A stretch of DNA of 64,000 nt, from positions 62,272 through 126,271 of the forward strand of contig NZ_SZZM01000001.1 in the NCBI RefSeq assembly GCF_005281615.1, in the 5' to 3' direction. The DNA is from Rhodoligotrophos defluvii. GTDB taxonomy: Bacteria; Pseudomonadota; Alphaproteobacteria; Rhizobiales; Im1. Of this stretch, positions 33,169 through 44,349 are shown one piece after another. A program made the translations under genes and the position numbers. Below the pieces are notes generated by a model. That model was not told where the DNA came from, did no database searches, and saw only the letters and a list, made by a program, of their open reading frames with translations. Numbering within the stretch: position 1 is the first letter of the stretch; each line of letters opens with the position of its first letter.

Positions 33169-35580
33169 ATGAGTGACCCGCATCATGGTGCCGGATGCTG
33201 CAGCGGCAAGCCCGCTCCGGTTGCCGATATCCACGTCGCCCACAAGCACGAGCATGGTGCAGCGGAGACGAGCGAAGCACAGCTCGCCCGAGATCCGGTG
33301 TGCGGCATGTCGGTCGACCCGGCAACGGCCCGCCACGTGCATGCATACGAGGGGCAGACCTATTATTTCTGCTCGGCCGGCTGCAAGGCCAAGTTCGCGG
33401 CCGATCCACAGGCCTATCTGGGTGAGCGGCCGGCGCCTGAACCGATGCCGGAGGGGACGATCTACACCTGCCCCATGCATCCGGAGATCGAGCAGGTGGG
33501 TCCCGGCAACTGCCCCATCTGCGGCATGGCGCTCGAGCCCAAGAGCGTGACGGTCGACAGCGGCCCCAATCCCGAGCTGGTCGACTTCACCCGCAAGTTC
33601 TGGGTGAGCCTGCCTTTTGCCATCGCGCTGCTCCTGGTCGAGATGGGCAGCCATCTCGGCCTGCCGATCCAGGACTGGCTGAGCGCAACCCGGTTCGGCC
33701 CGAGCTTGCCCAATGTGCTGCAGCTTCTGCTGGCCACGCCGGTGGTGCTGTGGGGCGGCAGCAGCTTCTTCGTGCGCTGCTGGAATTCGATCAGGACGCG
33801 CAATCTCAACATGTGGACGCTGATCGGCATCGGCGTCGGCGCGGCCTATGCCTATAGCGTGGTGGCGACGCTTGCCCCTGGCATTTTCCCGCAGGGTTTC
33901 CGCGACCACCACGGCAATGTGGCGGTCTATTTCGAAGCGGCGGCTGTGATCACCGTGCTGGTGCTGCTGGGCCAAATCCTGGAGCTCAAGGCGCGCGAAC
34001 GGACGTCCGGCGCGATCCGGGCGTTGCTCGACCTTGCGCCGCCGGTCGCCCGGCGGGTGCGGCCGGACGGCAGCGACGAGGAGGTGCCGGTGGCGGCCCT
34101 TCATCCGGGCGACCGCATCCGGGTGCGGCCGGGCGACAAGATCGCGGTGGACGGCGCGGTGGTCGAAGGCGCATCCAGCGTGAACGAATCGATGCTCACC
34201 GGCGAGGCCATGCCGGTGGAGAAGGCCCCCGGCGACCCGGTGACCGCGGGCACGCTCAACGGCTCGGGCTCCTTCATCATGGAAGCCAAGCGAGTCGGCG
34301 CCGACACCGTGCTCGCCCGTATCATCGAGATGGTGGCGGAGGCGCAGCGATCGCGGGCGCCGATCCAACGGCTGGCCGACGTGTTCGCCGGCTGGTTCGT
34401 GCCGGCGGTGCTGGCGGTGGCGGTGATTGCCTTCATCGCCTGGGCGCTGGTCGGGCCCGAGCCGCGGCTCACCTATGCGCTGGTGGTGGCGGTGTCGGTG
34501 CTCATCATCGCCTGCCCCTGTGCGCTCGGGCTGGCAACGCCCATGGCGATCATGGTTGGCACCGGGCGCGGTGCCCAGCTCGGCGTGCTGGTCAAGAATG
34601 CGGAGGCGCTCGAGCGGCTCGCCAGCGTCGATACCTTGGTGCTGGACAAGACCGGCACCCTCACCGAGGGCAAGCCAAAGCTCACCGATGTTATGGCGGT
34701 GGGCGCGGGCGAAGACGAGGTGCTGCGGCTTGCGGCCTCGCTGGAAGCGGGCAGCGAGCACCCGCTGGCGGAAGCGATCCGCGAGGGTGCGGCGGCGCGC
34801 GGCCTCAAGCCCGCCGCGGTGGACGGCTTTGCTGCGGTGAGCGGCAAGGGCGTGAAGGGCCGCATCGATGGTGCGGATGTGAGCCTCGGCAACGAGCCGT
34901 TCATGCGGGATCTCGGGGTGGATGTCGCGGCGGCCGCCGACCGGGTGGCCGCGCTCAGGGCCGAGGGCAAGACCGTGGTGCTGCTGGCGCGCGACCGCAC
35001 CCTGCTTGGGGCTCTCGCGGTCGCGGATGCGGTGAAGCCGACCACGCCCGAGGCGATTGCCGCGCTGCGCGGCCAGGGCCTGCGCATCATCATGGCAACC
35101 GGCGACAACGAGGCGACGGCCCATGCGGTCGGCCGCAGCCTGGGCATCGACGAGGTGCGCGCCGGCGTGCTGCCGGAGGACAAGGTGGACGTGATCAAGC
35201 AGCTGCAGGCGGGAGGCGCCAAGGTGGCCATGGCCGGCGATGGGGTGAACGACGCGCCGGCCTTGAGCGCGGCAGATGTGGGCATCGCCATGGGCACGGG
35301 GTCCGACGTTGCGCTGGAGAGCGCCGGCGTCACCCTGGTCAAGGGTGACCTCAACGGCATCGTTCGCGCGCGCAAGCTGTCAGCCGCCGTCATGCGCGGC
35401 ATCAAGCAGAACCTGTTCTTCGCCGCGATCTACAACGTGCTCGGCGTGCCGATTGCGGCGGGCGTGCTCTATCCCGTGTTCGGCCTGCTCTTGTCACCGA
35501 TCGTAGCGGCGGCGGCGATGAGCCTGTCGTCGGTGTCGGTCATCGCCAACTCGCTCAGGCTGCGGCAGATGCGATTCTGA
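33169..35580 (+). CDS. copA: Copper-translocating P1B-type ATPase with YHS and HMBD domains
   Basis: An 803-residue Cu(I)/Ag(I) exporter. The N-terminus has a Cys/His-rich tail (HHGAGCCSG), a YHS domain ([14 protein letters not shown]...YYFCSAGC) and a heavy-metal-binding domain ([21 protein letters not shown]) instead of the classical CxxC MBD. The core has TGEAMPVEK, the transport motif CPC in [11 protein letters not shown] (about 447), DKTGTLTEG (phosphorylated Asp about 493), SEHPLAEA and [15 protein letters not shown] lies six bases before ATG 33169. A CueR-type promoter drives it. It sits alone between glnD and maeB, transcribed against both. Confidence 0.94.
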   Translation: MSDPHHGAGCCSGKPAPVADIHVAHKHEHGAAETSEAQLARDPVCGMSVDPATARHVHAYEGQTYYFCSAGCKAKFAADPQAYLGERPAPEPMPEGTIYTCPMHPEIEQVGPGNCPICGMALEPKSVTVDSGPNPELVDFTRKFWVSLPFAIALLLVEMGSHLGLPIQDWLSATRFGPSLPNVLQLLLATPVVLWGGSSFFVRCWNSIRTRNLNMWTLIGIGVGAAYAYSVVATLAPGIFPQGFRDHHGNVAVYFEAAAVITVLVLLGQILELKARERTSGAIRALLDLAPPVARRVRPDGSDEEVPVAALHPGDRIRVRPGDKIAVDGAVVEGASSVNESMLTGEAMPVEKAPGDPVTAGTLNGSGSFIMEAKRVGADTVLARIIEMVAEAQRSRAPIQRLADVFAGWFVPAVLAVAVIAFIAWALVGPEPRLTYALVVAVSVLIIACPCALGLATPMAIMVGTGRGAQLGVLVKNAEALERLASVDTLVLDKTGTLTEGKPKLTDVMAVGAGEDEVLRLAASLEAGSEHPLAEAIREGAAARGLKPAAVDGFAAVSGKGVKGRIDGADVSLGNEPFMRDLGVDVAAAADRVAALRAEGKTVVLLARDRTLLGALAVADAVKPTTPEAIAALRGQGLRIIMATGDNEATAHAVGRSLGIDEVRAGVLPEDKVDVIKQLQAGGAKVAMAGDGVNDAPALSAADVGIAMGTGSDVALESAGVTLVKGDLNGIVRARKLSAAVMRGIKQNLFFAAIYNVLGVPIAAGVLYPVFGLLLSPIVAAAAMSLSSVSVIANSLRLRQMRF

Positions 35581-35611
35581 CGCGTCGTGTGGCTCAGGAT
35601 ACCGCAACTTG

Positions 35612-35928
35612 CGTCATCACCTGCCTTGCGCCGGTAATCCAGCAAGCGGAAAGCGCCTGCCGGAAGGCCCCTGGATGCCGGCTCAAGGCCGGCATGACGA
35701 TGCGGTTCGTCAGCCCCCTACGTCATCACCGGGCTTGACCCGGTGATCCAGGGCAGCAAGGGGAAAGCACCTGTCGTGTAGCCCCTGGATGCCGGCTCAA
35801 GGCCGGCATGACGATGCGGTTCGTCAGCCCCCTACGTCATCACCGGGCTTGACCCGGTGATCCAGAGCGAAGCAGGAAAGCGCCTGTCGTGTGGCTCTGG
35901 ATGCCCCGGTCGGGGCCGGGGCATGACG
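35612..35928. repeat. REP-like palindrome array, six elements in a roughly 113-bp tandem unit
   Basis: The 377-base gap between the copper ATPase and maeB stops is filled by alternating palindromes at about 35612-35642, 35669-35700, 35720-35751, 35782-35814, 35834-35865 and 35896-35928. Units from 35669 and 35782 repeat in tandem (offset 113), including the linker TGCGGTTCGTCAGCCCC. Stems vary (GATGCCGGC/GCCGGCATG, ATCACCGGG/CCCGGTGAT, ATGCCCCGG/CCGGGGCAT) but stay paired. No gene is present. The hairpins could serve as transcript ends for the two converging genes. Confidence 0.9.
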
Positions 35929-35957
35929 GCTTGCCACGAGTTACGTCGGCACCCTAT

Positions 35958-38240
35958 TCAGCCGTTCACGTCGTAGGCGGCAATGGCCGCCATGTTGACG
36001 AGATCATTGGCCGTGGCATTGAGGGGTGCGATCTGCACCGAGCGCTCGAGCCCCACCAGCATGGGCCCCACCACCATGACCCCGCCGAGCTGCTGCAGCA
36101 GCTTGGTGGCGATGCTGGCGCAGTCGCCCGCCGGCATCACCAGCACATTGGCCGGGCCGGTGAGGCGGCAGAACGGATAGAGCGCCATGGCCTCGCGGCT
36201 GAGCGCCACGTCGGCCTGCATCTCCCCGTCATATTCGAAGTCGACGCCGCGGGCATCGAGAATGCAGACGGCCTCGTGGCATCCGCGCGCCCGATCGGTC
36301 TGCAGATGGCCGAAGGTCGACTGGCTGAGGAAGGCCACCCGCGGCTCATAGCCGAAGCGGCGCGCCACCCCTGCCGCCTCCTCGGCGATGTCGGCAAGCT
36401 CCTCGGCGCTGGGGTTCTCCTGTCCGGTGGTATCGGCGACGAACACGGTGCGGCCGCGACACAGGGCCATGGACACCCCGATCAGCCGCCGGTTGGGACT
36501 GACGTCGATGGCGTGCTGCACGTCATCCAGCGCGACGCCATAGTGGCGGGTGATGCCGGTGACCATGGCATCGGCGTCGCCCAAGGCGATCATGCAGGCG
36601 GCGAACACGTTGCGGTCGTTGTTCACCAGGCGCTGGCAATCGCGCATGAGCAGGCCGCGCCGCTGCATGCGGCGATAGATATACTGGGCATATTCCGCAT
36701 TGCGGTCGGAAAGGCGGGCATTGAGCACGCTGACATTCTCGTTGAGCTCTATCCCCAGCGACTTCACCGACTGCTCGATCAGGTTCTCGCGGCCGACCAG
36801 GATCGCATGCCCCAGGCCCGCATTGGCGAAGCCGTTGGCGGCGCGGATCATGCGCTCCTCCTCGCCCTCCGCGAAGACCACGCGCTTGCCGCTCTGCCGC
36901 ACCTGCTCGAAGATGCCCTGAAGCGATCCGGCGATCGGATCGAGCCGTGCCGACAGCTCCGCCGCATAGGCGGCAAGGTCGACGATATGCTTGCCGGCAA
37001 CGCCTGACTCCATGGCGGCGCGCGCCACGGCCGGCGGCACCGTGGAGATGAGGCGCGGGTCGAACGGCGCCGGAATGAGGTAGTTGGGCCCGTATTTGGG
37101 CCGCTGGCCGTGATAGGCGGCGGCGACCTCGTCCGGCACGTCCTCGCGGGCCAGTCGGGCCAGGGCCTCGGCTGCGGCGATCTTCATTTCCTCGTTGATG
37201 GTGCGGGCGCGCACGTCCAGCGCTCCACGGAAGATGTAAGGAAATCCCAGCACGTTGTTGATCTGGTTGGGATAATCGGAGCGCCCAGTGGCCATGATGG
37301 CATCGTCGCGCACCTCGGCCACCTCCTCCGGCGTGATCTCCGGGTCCGGGTTGGCCATGGCGAAGATGATCGGGCGCCGGGCCATGCTCGCCACCATCTT
37401 CTTGGTGAGCGCGCCCTGGACGGAAAGCCCGAAGAAGACGTCCGCGCCGACGATGGCCTCCTCCAGCGTGCGGGCGTCGGTCTCGACCGCATGGGCGGAT
37501 TTCCACTGGTTCATGCCGTCGGTGCGCCCCTTGTAGATCACGCCCTTGGAGTCGCACAGGATGATGTGCTCGCCGGGGAGCCCCATGGCCTTGATCAGCT
37601 CGGCGCAGGCGATGGCCGCGGAGCCGGCGCCGTTGATGACCAGCTTCACCGTCTTGATATCGCGCTCGGTGAGGTGAAGCGCATTGATCAGGCCGGCGGC
37701 GGCGATGATGGCGGTGCCGTGCTGGTCGTCATGGAAGACGGGGATGTTCATCAGCTCGCGCAGGCGCTGCTCGATGACGAAGCAGTCCGGCGCCTTGATA
37801 TCCTCAAGATTGATGCCGCCGAAGGCGGGGCCGAGATAGCGCACGCAGTTGATGAAGGCGTCGACATCCTTGGTGTCGACCTCGAGATCGATGGCGTCCA
37901 CATCGGCAAAGCGCTTGAACAGCACCGCCTTGCCCTCCATGACCGGCTTCGAGGCCAGAGCACCGAGGTCGCCCAGCCCGAGAATGGCGGTGCCGTTGCT
38001 GATGACGGCCACCATGTTGCCCTTGGTGGTGTAGTCATAGGCGGTTTCCGGCTGTTCGGCGATGCGCCGTACGGGGAATGCGACGCCGGGGGAATAGGCA
38101 AGGCTCAAGTCGCGCTGGGTGGCCATCGGCTTGGTCGCGTTGACCTCGAGCTTGCCCGGCTTGCCGCGCTGATGGAAAATGAGCGCCTCGGTTTCCGAAA
38201 CCCTGGGCTGCCGCCCGCCCGTGCCGTGTTCCCCTGCCAT
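35958..38240 (-). CDS. maeB: NADP-dependent malic enzyme with phosphotransacetylase-like domain
   Basis: A 760-residue enzyme that oxidatively decarboxylates malate to pyruvate and makes NADPH. The malic enzyme domain occupies about residues 15-430 ([56 protein letters not shown]). The C-terminal half is a phosphotransacetylase-like domain ([44 protein letters not shown]), regulatory rather than catalytic in characterised MaeB/Tme proteins, where acetyl-CoA binds. ATG 38240 opens [20 protein letters not shown]. It is divergent from mutS, an arrangement also known for tme/mutS in rhizobia. Confidence 0.96.
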   Translation of the reverse strand: MAGEHGTGGRQPRVSETEALIFHQRGKPGKLEVNATKPMATQRDLSLAYSPGVAFPVRRIAEQPETAYDYTTKGNMVAVISNGTAILGLGDLGALASKPVMEGKAVLFKRFADVDAIDLEVDTKDVDAFINCVRYLGPAFGGINLEDIKAPDCFVIEQRLRELMNIPVFHDDQHGTAIIAAAGLINALHLTERDIKTVKLVINGAGSAAIACAELIKAMGLPGEHIILCDSKGVIYKGRTDGMNQWKSAHAVETDARTLEEAIVGADVFFGLSVQGALTKKMVASMARRPIIFAMANPDPEITPEEVAEVRDDAIMATGRSDYPNQINNVLGFPYIFRGALDVRARTINEEMKIAAAEALARLAREDVPDEVAAAYHGQRPKYGPNYLIPAPFDPRLISTVPPAVARAAMESGVAGKHIVDLAAYAAELSARLDPIAGSLQGIFEQVRQSGKRVVFAEGEEERMIRAANGFANAGLGHAILVGRENLIEQSVKSLGIELNENVSVLNARLSDRNAEYAQYIYRRMQRRGLLMRDCQRLVNNDRNVFAACMIALGDADAMVTGITRHYGVALDDVQHAIDVSPNRRLIGVSMALCRGRTVFVADTTGQENPSAEELADIAEEAAGVARRFGYEPRVAFLSQSTFGHLQTDRARGCHEAVCILDARGVDFEYDGEMQADVALSREAMALYPFCRLTGPANVLVMPAGDCASIATKLLQQLGGVMVVGPMLVGLERSVQIAPLNATANDLVNMAAIAAYDVNG

Positions 38241-38445
38241 ATTCTTCGTGCCCCAATCTCATTCCACTTATGGAAGCGGCGAACCTAACCTCCCCATGGG
38301 CGCGCCTCAAGCGTTTGCTGAGTGAAATCGCGAGGGGGCCTTGCCCCATACCCGTAGCTGGCCCGTTATGCACAGCCAAGCCGGGCGAGCGTGCAGACAA
38401 GGGCCTGTCCAGTTGATATTTTCGCGGCCCATGAGGACCGCCGCC

Positions 38446-41217
38446 ATGGACGCATATCCGGTCGCACCCGAAGCCGCACTCATCGAGGACGACGAGCGCC
38501 TCGCCATGGCTGCCGACGCCAAGGCGGTCACGCCGATGATGGCCCAGTATCTGGCCATCAAGCAGCAGCATCCGGACTGCCTGCTGTTCTTCCGGATGGG
38601 CGACTTCTACGAGCTGTTCTTCGAGGATGCGGGAAACGCCTCGGAAACACTGGGCATCGCCCTCACCAAGCGCGGGAAGCACCTGGGCGAGGACATCCCC
38701 ATGTGCGGGGTGCCTGTGCATGCGGCGGAGGACTATCTCGAGCGGCTGATCCGCGCAGGCTACCGGGTGGCGGTATGCGAGCAGACGGAGGATCCGGCCG
38801 AGGCGAAGAAGCGCGGCGCCAAGTCGGTCGTGCAACGCGCGGTAGTCCGCCTGGTCACCCCGGGCACCCTCACCGAGGACAGCCTGCTCGAATCGAAACG
38901 CCACAACTATCTCGCCGCGCTCACCCGGCTGCGTGCCCGCGACGAGCTGGCGCTGGCCTGGATCGACATTTCCACCGGCGACTTCGCTTGTTGCCTGGTC
39001 ACCGCCGATACCCTTGGCGCCGAGATCGCGCGGCTCGACCCCGGCGAGATCGTGGTGGCCGACAGCCTTCTGGCGGACGACACACTGGCCGGCACCTTGC
39101 GGCTGCAGAAAGCGCCGCTCACGCCGCTGCCCTCCTCGCGGTTCGACAGCACCAATGCGGAGAAGCGGTTGAAGGCCCATTTCGCGGTGGGTGCGCTCGA
39201 TGCGTTCGGCGCCTTTTCCCGGGCGGAGATCGCCGCCTGCGGGGCATTGCTCGACTATGTGATGCTGACGCAAGTGGGCCGGGCGCCGCTCATCCGCCCG
39301 CCCAGCCAGCGCCAGCAGAGCGAGGTGATGCTGATCGATGGGGCCACCCGCAGCAATCTGGAGCTCACCCGGACGACCGGCGGCGAAAGGCGCGGCAGCC
39401 TCCTCGACAGCATCGACCGCACCCTGACCAGTGCCGGCGGGAGGCTGCTTTCCGACAGGCTCGCCGCCCCGCTCACCGACCCGCGCGCCATCAACGACCG
39501 GCTGGACACGGTGGCCTTCTTCCTGGAATTCGATCGCATGCGCGCGGACATCCGGGGGCAACTCAAGGCGGCGCCGGATTTCGCGCGGGCCCTGTCGCGC
39601 CTCACGGTCGGGCGGGGCGGGCCCCGCGACCTGGCGGCCATCGGCGCCGGGCTCAGGGCGGCAGCGGAAATACGCGCGGTGCTCGAGCAGGACACGGGGC
39701 TCGTGGACAAGCCGGCCGAGCTCGCGGGAATCGTCGCGGTGCTGCGGCGCGATAACGGCACGCTGGCGGATCGGCTTGCAGGCACCCTGGCGGACGATCT
39801 GCCACTCAACCCGCGTGACGGCGGCTTCGTGCGGCCCGGCTTCGTGGCCGAGCTCGACGAGCAGCTGCGCTTGCGCGACCAGAGCCGGCAGGTGATCGCA
39901 AGCCTGCAGAACCGCTATGCCGACGAGACCGGCGTCCGCTCGCTCAAGATCCGCCACAACAACGTGCTCGGCTATTTCATCGAGGTGGGCGCCCAGCATG
40001 GGGAGAAGCTTACGGCGCCGGCCCTTGCGGGGCGTTTCATTCACCGCCAGACCCTTGCCAATGCCATGCGCTTCACCACGGTGGAGCTTGCCGATCTCGA
40101 ATCGCAGATCGCGAAGGCGGCCGAGCGGGCGCTGGCCATCGAGATGGCCATCTATGACGAGCTGGTCGCCGCCGTTACCGAACAGGCCGGACTGATCGCC
40201 GAAATCGCCGAGGCGCTCGCGGGGCTGGATGTGAGTGCCGCCCTCGCGCAGCTGGCGGAGGACGAGCGATTCGTGCGCCCGCAGGTCGATCATTCCCGCG
40301 CCTTTTCCATTCTGCAGGGCCGCCACCCGGTGGTCGAACGCGCCCTGCGGCAGGCGGGCGACGGCGCGTTCGTGCCCAATGACTGCGACCTGTCCGCCGA
40401 TGGGCAGAGCAATGCCGGCCGGCACATCTGGCTGATCACCGGCCCCAACATGGCGGGCAAGTCCACCTTCCTGCGCCAGAACGCGCTCATCGCGATCCTG
40501 GCGCAGACGGGGTCGTTCGTGCCGGCGGCGTCAGCCCATATCGGCGTGGTCGACCGGCTGTTCAGCCGTGTGGGGGCGGCGGACGACCTTGCCCGCGGCC
40601 GTTCGACCTTCATGGTGGAAATGGTTGAGACCGCCACCATTCTCAATCAGGCCGGCGAACGCTCACTGGTCATTCTGGACGAGATCGGCCGCGGCACGGC
40701 CACCTTCGACGGCCTGTCCATCGCGTGGGCTTGCGTGGAGCATCTGCACGAGGTGAACCGCTGCCGCGCCCTGTTCGCCACCCATTTCCATGAGCTCACG
40801 GCGCTCGCGGATCGCCTTGGCCGCCTGGCCAACGCGACCATGAAGGTGCGCGAATATCACGGCGAGCTGGTGTTCCTGCACGAGGTGGGCCCAGGGGCGG
40901 CCGACCGCTCCTATGGCATTCAGGTGGCCAAGCTCGCGGGATTGCCAACTGCGGTGATCGACCGGGCGACGGAAGTGCTGCGGGTGCTCGAACAAAGCGA
41001 GCAGGCATCCAGCCGCCGCGAGCTGGTGGACGACCTGCCGCTGTTTGCCGCCGCGCGGCCGGTTTCGGCCGTGCCCGCACAGCCGGCGCAGCCGGCCGGC
41101 CCGAGCGCTGTGGAGCAGGTGCTGGCGGAGGTCGCACCGGACAATCTCACGCCGCGCGAGGCGCTAGACGTGCTCTATCGGCTGAAGTCTCTGGCCACCG
41201 CGCATCCGCAGCGCTGA
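38446..41217 (+). CDS. mutS: DNA mismatch repair protein MutS
   Basis: A 923-residue mismatch-recognition ATPase. The mismatch-binding Phe-x-Glu is in [14 protein letters not shown] near the N-terminus. The clamp and lever region follows, then the ATPase with Walker [10 protein letters not shown] (about 666), Walker [12 protein letters not shown] and the signature [14 protein letters not shown], and the C-terminal dimerisation tail. The start is ATG at 38446 ([10 protein letters not shown]) because GAGGA lies eight bases before it; the open frame extends to 38341 without family resemblance. It is divergent from maeB and followed 79 bases later by a DMT transporter. Confidence 0.97.
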   Translation: MDAYPVAPEAALIEDDERLAMAADAKAVTPMMAQYLAIKQQHPDCLLFFRMGDFYELFFEDAGNASETLGIALTKRGKHLGEDIPMCGVPVHAAEDYLERLIRAGYRVAVCEQTEDPAEAKKRGAKSVVQRAVVRLVTPGTLTEDSLLESKRHNYLAALTRLRARDELALAWIDISTGDFACCLVTADTLGAEIARLDPGEIVVADSLLADDTLAGTLRLQKAPLTPLPSSRFDSTNAEKRLKAHFAVGALDAFGAFSRAEIAACGALLDYVMLTQVGRAPLIRPPSQRQQSEVMLIDGATRSNLELTRTTGGERRGSLLDSIDRTLTSAGGRLLSDRLAAPLTDPRAINDRLDTVAFFLEFDRMRADIRGQLKAAPDFARALSRLTVGRGGPRDLAAIGAGLRAAAEIRAVLEQDTGLVDKPAELAGIVAVLRRDNGTLADRLAGTLADDLPLNPRDGGFVRPGFVAELDEQLRLRDQSRQVIASLQNRYADETGVRSLKIRHNNVLGYFIEVGAQHGEKLTAPALAGRFIHRQTLANAMRFTTVELADLESQIAKAAERALAIEMAIYDELVAAVTEQAGLIAEIAEALAGLDVSAALAQLAEDERFVRPQVDHSRAFSILQGRHPVVERALRQAGDGAFVPNDCDLSADGQSNAGRHIWLITGPNMAGKSTFLRQNALIAILAQTGSFVPAASAHIGVVDRLFSRVGAADDLARGRSTFMVEMVETATILNQAGERSLVILDEIGRGTATFDGLSIAWACVEHLHEVNRCRALFATHFHELTALADRLGRLANATMKVREYHGELVFLHEVGPGAADRSYGIQVAKLAGLPTAVIDRATEVLRVLEQSEQASSRRELVDDLPLFAAARPVSAVPAQPAQPAGPSAVEQVLAEVAPDNLTPREALDVLYRLKSLATAHPQR

Positions 41218-41296
41218 AGAGATCGCTCAAGCTCCTTCGCAAACTGCTGTATGGTCGTGCTGGACTCTCAGGCACCGCCGCGAGCGAACTCACCCG

Positions 41297-42145
41297 ATGG
41301 ACAGCCTGACCTTCGCTGCGATCATCGCCGCGTCCTTCATGCATGCGGCGTGGAACGCCATGATCAAGATCGGCCTGGACCGGTTCATGGCCATGGCGCT
41401 GATGGGCCTTTCCCTGGGTGGCCTGTCGCTGATGCTGACACCTTTCTTCCCCTTTCCCGACCGAGCGGCCTGGCCGTATATGATCGCGTCGGTGATCTTC
41501 CACATCGCTTACAACCTGTCGCTCGTGCGGGCCTATAACCTCGGCGAATATGGCCAGGTTTATCCGCTGGCGCGCGGGGCAGCGCCGCTGGCGGTCGCCG
41601 CATTCGGCGCCCTTTTCCTCGGGGAGGCGCTGTCGCCGCTGGGCTGGGGCGGGATCATCGTCCTGGTCGGCGGCGTCTGGCTGATGTCGCTCAAGGGAGG
41701 CGGCAAGAGCAGCGGCTCCATTCATGCGACCGCGGTTGGAGCTGCCCTCGTCGTGTCGACCTTCATCGCCACCTATACGGTGATCGACGGCATCGGAGGG
41801 CGGGTTTCGGGAACCCCCTCCGGCTACACGCTTTGGCTTTCGGCTCTCGAGGGCCTGATCATGCTCTTGATCGCCGCCGGCGTGCGTGGGCCTGCCGCCA
41901 TCCTGGCCTTACGCGGCGTGTGGACCGCGGGCATCATTGCAGGCGCCCTTTCGCTCGGCGCCTACTGGATCGCGATCTGGGCCATGTCGCGGGCGCCGCT
42001 CGGCACCGTGGCGGCGTTGCGCGAGACCAGCATCTTCTTCGCGCTGGCCATATCCGTGGCGGCGCTGAAGGAACCGCTGACCCCCTGGCGCGCCACCGCC
42101 GCGGCCATGATCGTGCTCGGGGCGGTGAGCCTCAGGCTTGCTTAA
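41297..42145 (+). CDS. DMT superfamily (EamA-type) membrane transporter
   Basis: A 282-residue, ten-helix drug/metabolite transporter built from two EamA repeats. The first repeat starts FAAIIAASFMHAAWNAMIKIG and includes SLVRAYNLGEYGQVYPLARG and FGALFLGEALSPLGWGGIIVLVGG. The second ends SRAPLGTVAALRETSIFFALAISVAALKEPLTPWRATAAAMIVLGAV. Such proteins usually export amino acids, nucleosides or drugs; no specificity can be assigned. A weak ribosome site precedes ATG 41297. It is on the same strand as mutS and may be read from that message. Confidence 0.9.
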   Translation: MDSLTFAAIIAASFMHAAWNAMIKIGLDRFMAMALMGLSLGGLSLMLTPFFPFPDRAAWPYMIASVIFHIAYNLSLVRAYNLGEYGQVYPLARGAAPLAVAAFGALFLGEALSPLGWGGIIVLVGGVWLMSLKGGGKSSGSIHATAVGAALVVSTFIATYTVIDGIGGRVSGTPSGYTLWLSALEGLIMLLIAAGVRGPAAILALRGVWTAGIIAGALSLGAYWIAIWAMSRAPLGTVAALRETSIFFALAISVAALKEPLTPWRATAAAMIVLGAVSLRLA

Positions 42146-42221
42146 GGCTCACCTGGCCCCGGTATTTGCGGCTTAACGGCAATAGGGTATGATTCGCGAC
42201 CTGCAACAGATGGGGCTGGCC

Positions 42222-42758
42222 ATGACCACGACAGACTTCACCGGACCGAACCGCAGATGGTTCCTGGCCCTCGGCATCGCCCTGCTGGTGATCGGGTTCC
42301 TCGCCATCCTGTTCCCGCTGGTCTTCACCCTTACCGCCCAGATCCTCGTCGGCATGGCCATGCTGGTGGGGGGCATAGCCGTGCTGGTGCATGCGTTCGG
42401 CGAACGCAGCTGGAGCGGCCTGTTGTGGGAAATCCTGGTGGGCGCGCTCTACGTGATCGCGGGCCTCTATTTCATCTTCGACCCGCTGGGCGGCATGATC
42501 GCCTTCACCATCGCGCTGGCGGCGTTCTTCATCGTGGATGGCGTGTTCCGCATCATCATGGGGGTGAAGGCGCGGCCCCATTCCGGCGCCATATGGGCCA
42601 TCATCGGCGGCGTCTTGTCCATTCTCCTCGGCATATTGATCTGGAGCGGCCTGCCCGGCTCGGCGACCTGGGCAGTCGGCACCCTGGTCGGCATCAATCT
42701 CGCCTTCGCGGGCGCCGCCTTCGTCGCCATGGGCACGTCGGCCTTTGCTCCCAAATAG
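42222..42758 (+). CDS. HdeD family (DUF308) membrane protein
   Basis: A 178-residue inner-membrane protein with six hydrophobic helices in three similar pairs, typical of HdeD/DUF308 (WFLALGIALLVIGFLAILFP; GLLWEILVGALYVIAGLYFIFDPLGG; SGAIWAIIGGVLSILLGILIWSGLPGSATWAVG). HdeD is linked to acid resistance in Escherichia coli; the role here is unknown. The start is taken as ATG at 42222 (MTTTDFTGPNRR); a start at 42189 adds 11 residues but has no ribosome site. It lies 76 bases after the DMT transporter. Confidence 0.88.
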   Translation: MTTTDFTGPNRRWFLALGIALLVIGFLAILFPLVFTLTAQILVGMAMLVGGIAVLVHAFGERSWSGLLWEILVGALYVIAGLYFIFDPLGGMIAFTIALAAFFIVDGVFRIIMGVKARPHSGAIWAIIGGVLSILLGILIWSGLPGSATWAVGTLVGINLAFAGAAFVAMGTSAFAPK

Positions 42759-42907
42759 GCATAGGCCGCGCTGAGCCTGTCACAGTCTCCTGGCAGAGTG
42801 GGAGCGGCAATCGGCCCTCCCCTCCGGGAGGCACGAAACTTACGACTTGTCGTTTAGAATAGGCCGTCCGGGAACGGCTGCTGTTTTCCATGGCCAGGAC
42901 CTATCTC

Positions 42908-44260
42908 ATGAACGTATCTTTCTTCCGCGAGCTGCTGGACAGCATTGTCGATCGCAGCCGCGCTCTCACAGCGCTCACCCTTGGCAACGGCGCCAATGAC
43001 GATGCCGTCGAGCTGGCGCGGCAGCTGTTGTCGCGCCGGGGCGAGTCATCGGGCGCCATTCTGGCCCAGCAAATCCTCAACGCTTACAGGCGGCTCGATC
43101 AGGCCGGCAAGCTCGCCTTCTTCAACATGCTGAGCACCGACTTCATGCCCGACACCAACGCGGTGCTCCAGGCGGCGGAGCGCTTCTCGAAATCGCCGTC
43201 GTCGAGCACGCTCAGAGCGCTGAGCACCGCGCTCGATTCTCCGCGCCAGGAGTTCTTCCGCCGGCTGAACTTTGCACCCGGCGGCACGCAGGCGATCGTG
43301 CGCATGCGAGAGGACCTGCTGGACCTTCTGAAGGAGCACCCGGATCTCCGGGCGGTCGACGACGATATCGTCCACCTGTTCGGGTCCTGGTTCAACCGCG
43401 GCTTCCTGGTGCTGCGGCGCATCGACTGGTCGACCCCCGCCGATATCCTGGAGAAGATCATCCAGTACGAGGCGGTGCACGAGATCAACGGCTGGGATGA
43501 TCTGAAGCGCCGCCTCGATCCGCATGACCGGCGCTGCTACGCGTTCTTCCACCCGTCCCTGGTGGACGATCCGCTCATCTTCGTCGAGGTCGCCCTGGTG
43601 GACGACGTTCCGGGCTCGATCGACGGTCTGATCACGGCCGAGGCGGCGGCCTCGACCGAGGCACCGCGCACGGCAGTCTTCTATTCGATCTCGAACTGCC
43701 AGAAGGGCCTTGCCGGCATTTCCTTCGGGAACTTCCTGATCAAGCAGGTGGTCACCGACCTCGCCCGCGAGGTTCCCTCGCTCAGGACCTTCGTGACCCT
43801 GTCCCCGGTGCCGGGCTTCCGAGCCTGGCTGGACGGGGAGCGGCGGCGCGAGAGCTCCGAGGTGCTGAGCCCGTCCGAGATCGCCACCCTGGCCGTTCTG
43901 GACGAGGAGGGCTGGCATACGGATCCCGAGCGCCTCAAGCTGCTCAAGCCGCTCTTATGCGAGCTGGCCGCTCACTACTTCCTGCGGGAGAAGCGCGCCA
44001 ACGGCCAGCCGCTCGACCCGGTGGCGCGGTTTCACCTCGGCAACGGCGCCCGTCTCGAGCGGATCAACTGGCCCGGTGACCTTTCGCCCCGCGGCATTGC
44101 TCAAGCAGCCGGCCTGATGGTGAACTACCTCTATGACCCCAAGGACATCGAGAAGAACCACGAGGCCTATGCCGAGCACGGCAGGGTGGTCGCCTCCCCG
44201 TCCGTCGTGAAGCTTTCGAAGGTGAACCGTTCCAAGCGTCTGCCCGCCCTGGCCAGCTGA
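42908..44260 (+). CDS. Malonyl-CoA decarboxylase
   Basis: A 450-residue enzyme converting malonyl-CoA to acetyl-CoA and CO2. The N-terminal helical domain (residues 1 to about 160) is followed by a GNAT-fold catalytic domain. Conserved catalytic-region motifs are VFYSISNCQKGLAGISFGNFLIKQVV (Ser), TFVTLSPVPGFRAWL and FHLGNGARLERINWPGD (His). The start is taken at ATG 42908 because AGGA sits eight bases upstream; ATG 42890 would add six residues. In alphaproteobacteria this enzyme (MatA) often adjoins malonate uptake or malonyl-CoA synthetase genes, but none is next to it here. Confidence 0.93.
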   Translation: MNVSFFRELLDSIVDRSRALTALTLGNGANDDAVELARQLLSRRGESSGAILAQQILNAYRRLDQAGKLAFFNMLSTDFMPDTNAVLQAAERFSKSPSSSTLRALSTALDSPRQEFFRRLNFAPGGTQAIVRMREDLLDLLKEHPDLRAVDDDIVHLFGSWFNRGFLVLRRIDWSTPADILEKIIQYEAVHEINGWDDLKRRLDPHDRRCYAFFHPSLVDDPLIFVEVALVDDVPGSIDGLITAEAAASTEAPRTAVFYSISNCQKGLAGISFGNFLIKQVVTDLAREVPSLRTFVTLSPVPGFRAWLDGERRRESSEVLSPSEIATLAVLDEEGWHTDPERLKLLKPLLCELAAHYFLREKRANGQPLDPVARFHLGNGARLERINWPGDLSPRGIAQAAGLMVNYLYDPKDIEKNHEAYAEHGRVVASPSVVKLSKVNRSKRLPALAS

Positions 44261-44349
44261 CACGCGAACCGGTCTGTGCGTCGCGCGAACGCGGCTTAGA
44301 TCGACCTTGCCCGGCCCGGCCAGCATCTCTCCCAGCCGGGCACGGCGCG

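Noticed and set aside
38035-40425. 796-codon minus-strand frame opposite mutS
   Set aside because: MutS motifs are intact on the plus strand; the antisense product has no recognisable domain.
44308-44342. Possible terminator between the malonyl-CoA decarboxylase and aminotransferase genes (TGCCCGGC/GCCGGGCA)
   Set aside because: The 8-bp stem has a 19-base loop and no T run; it is not convincing in GC-rich DNA.
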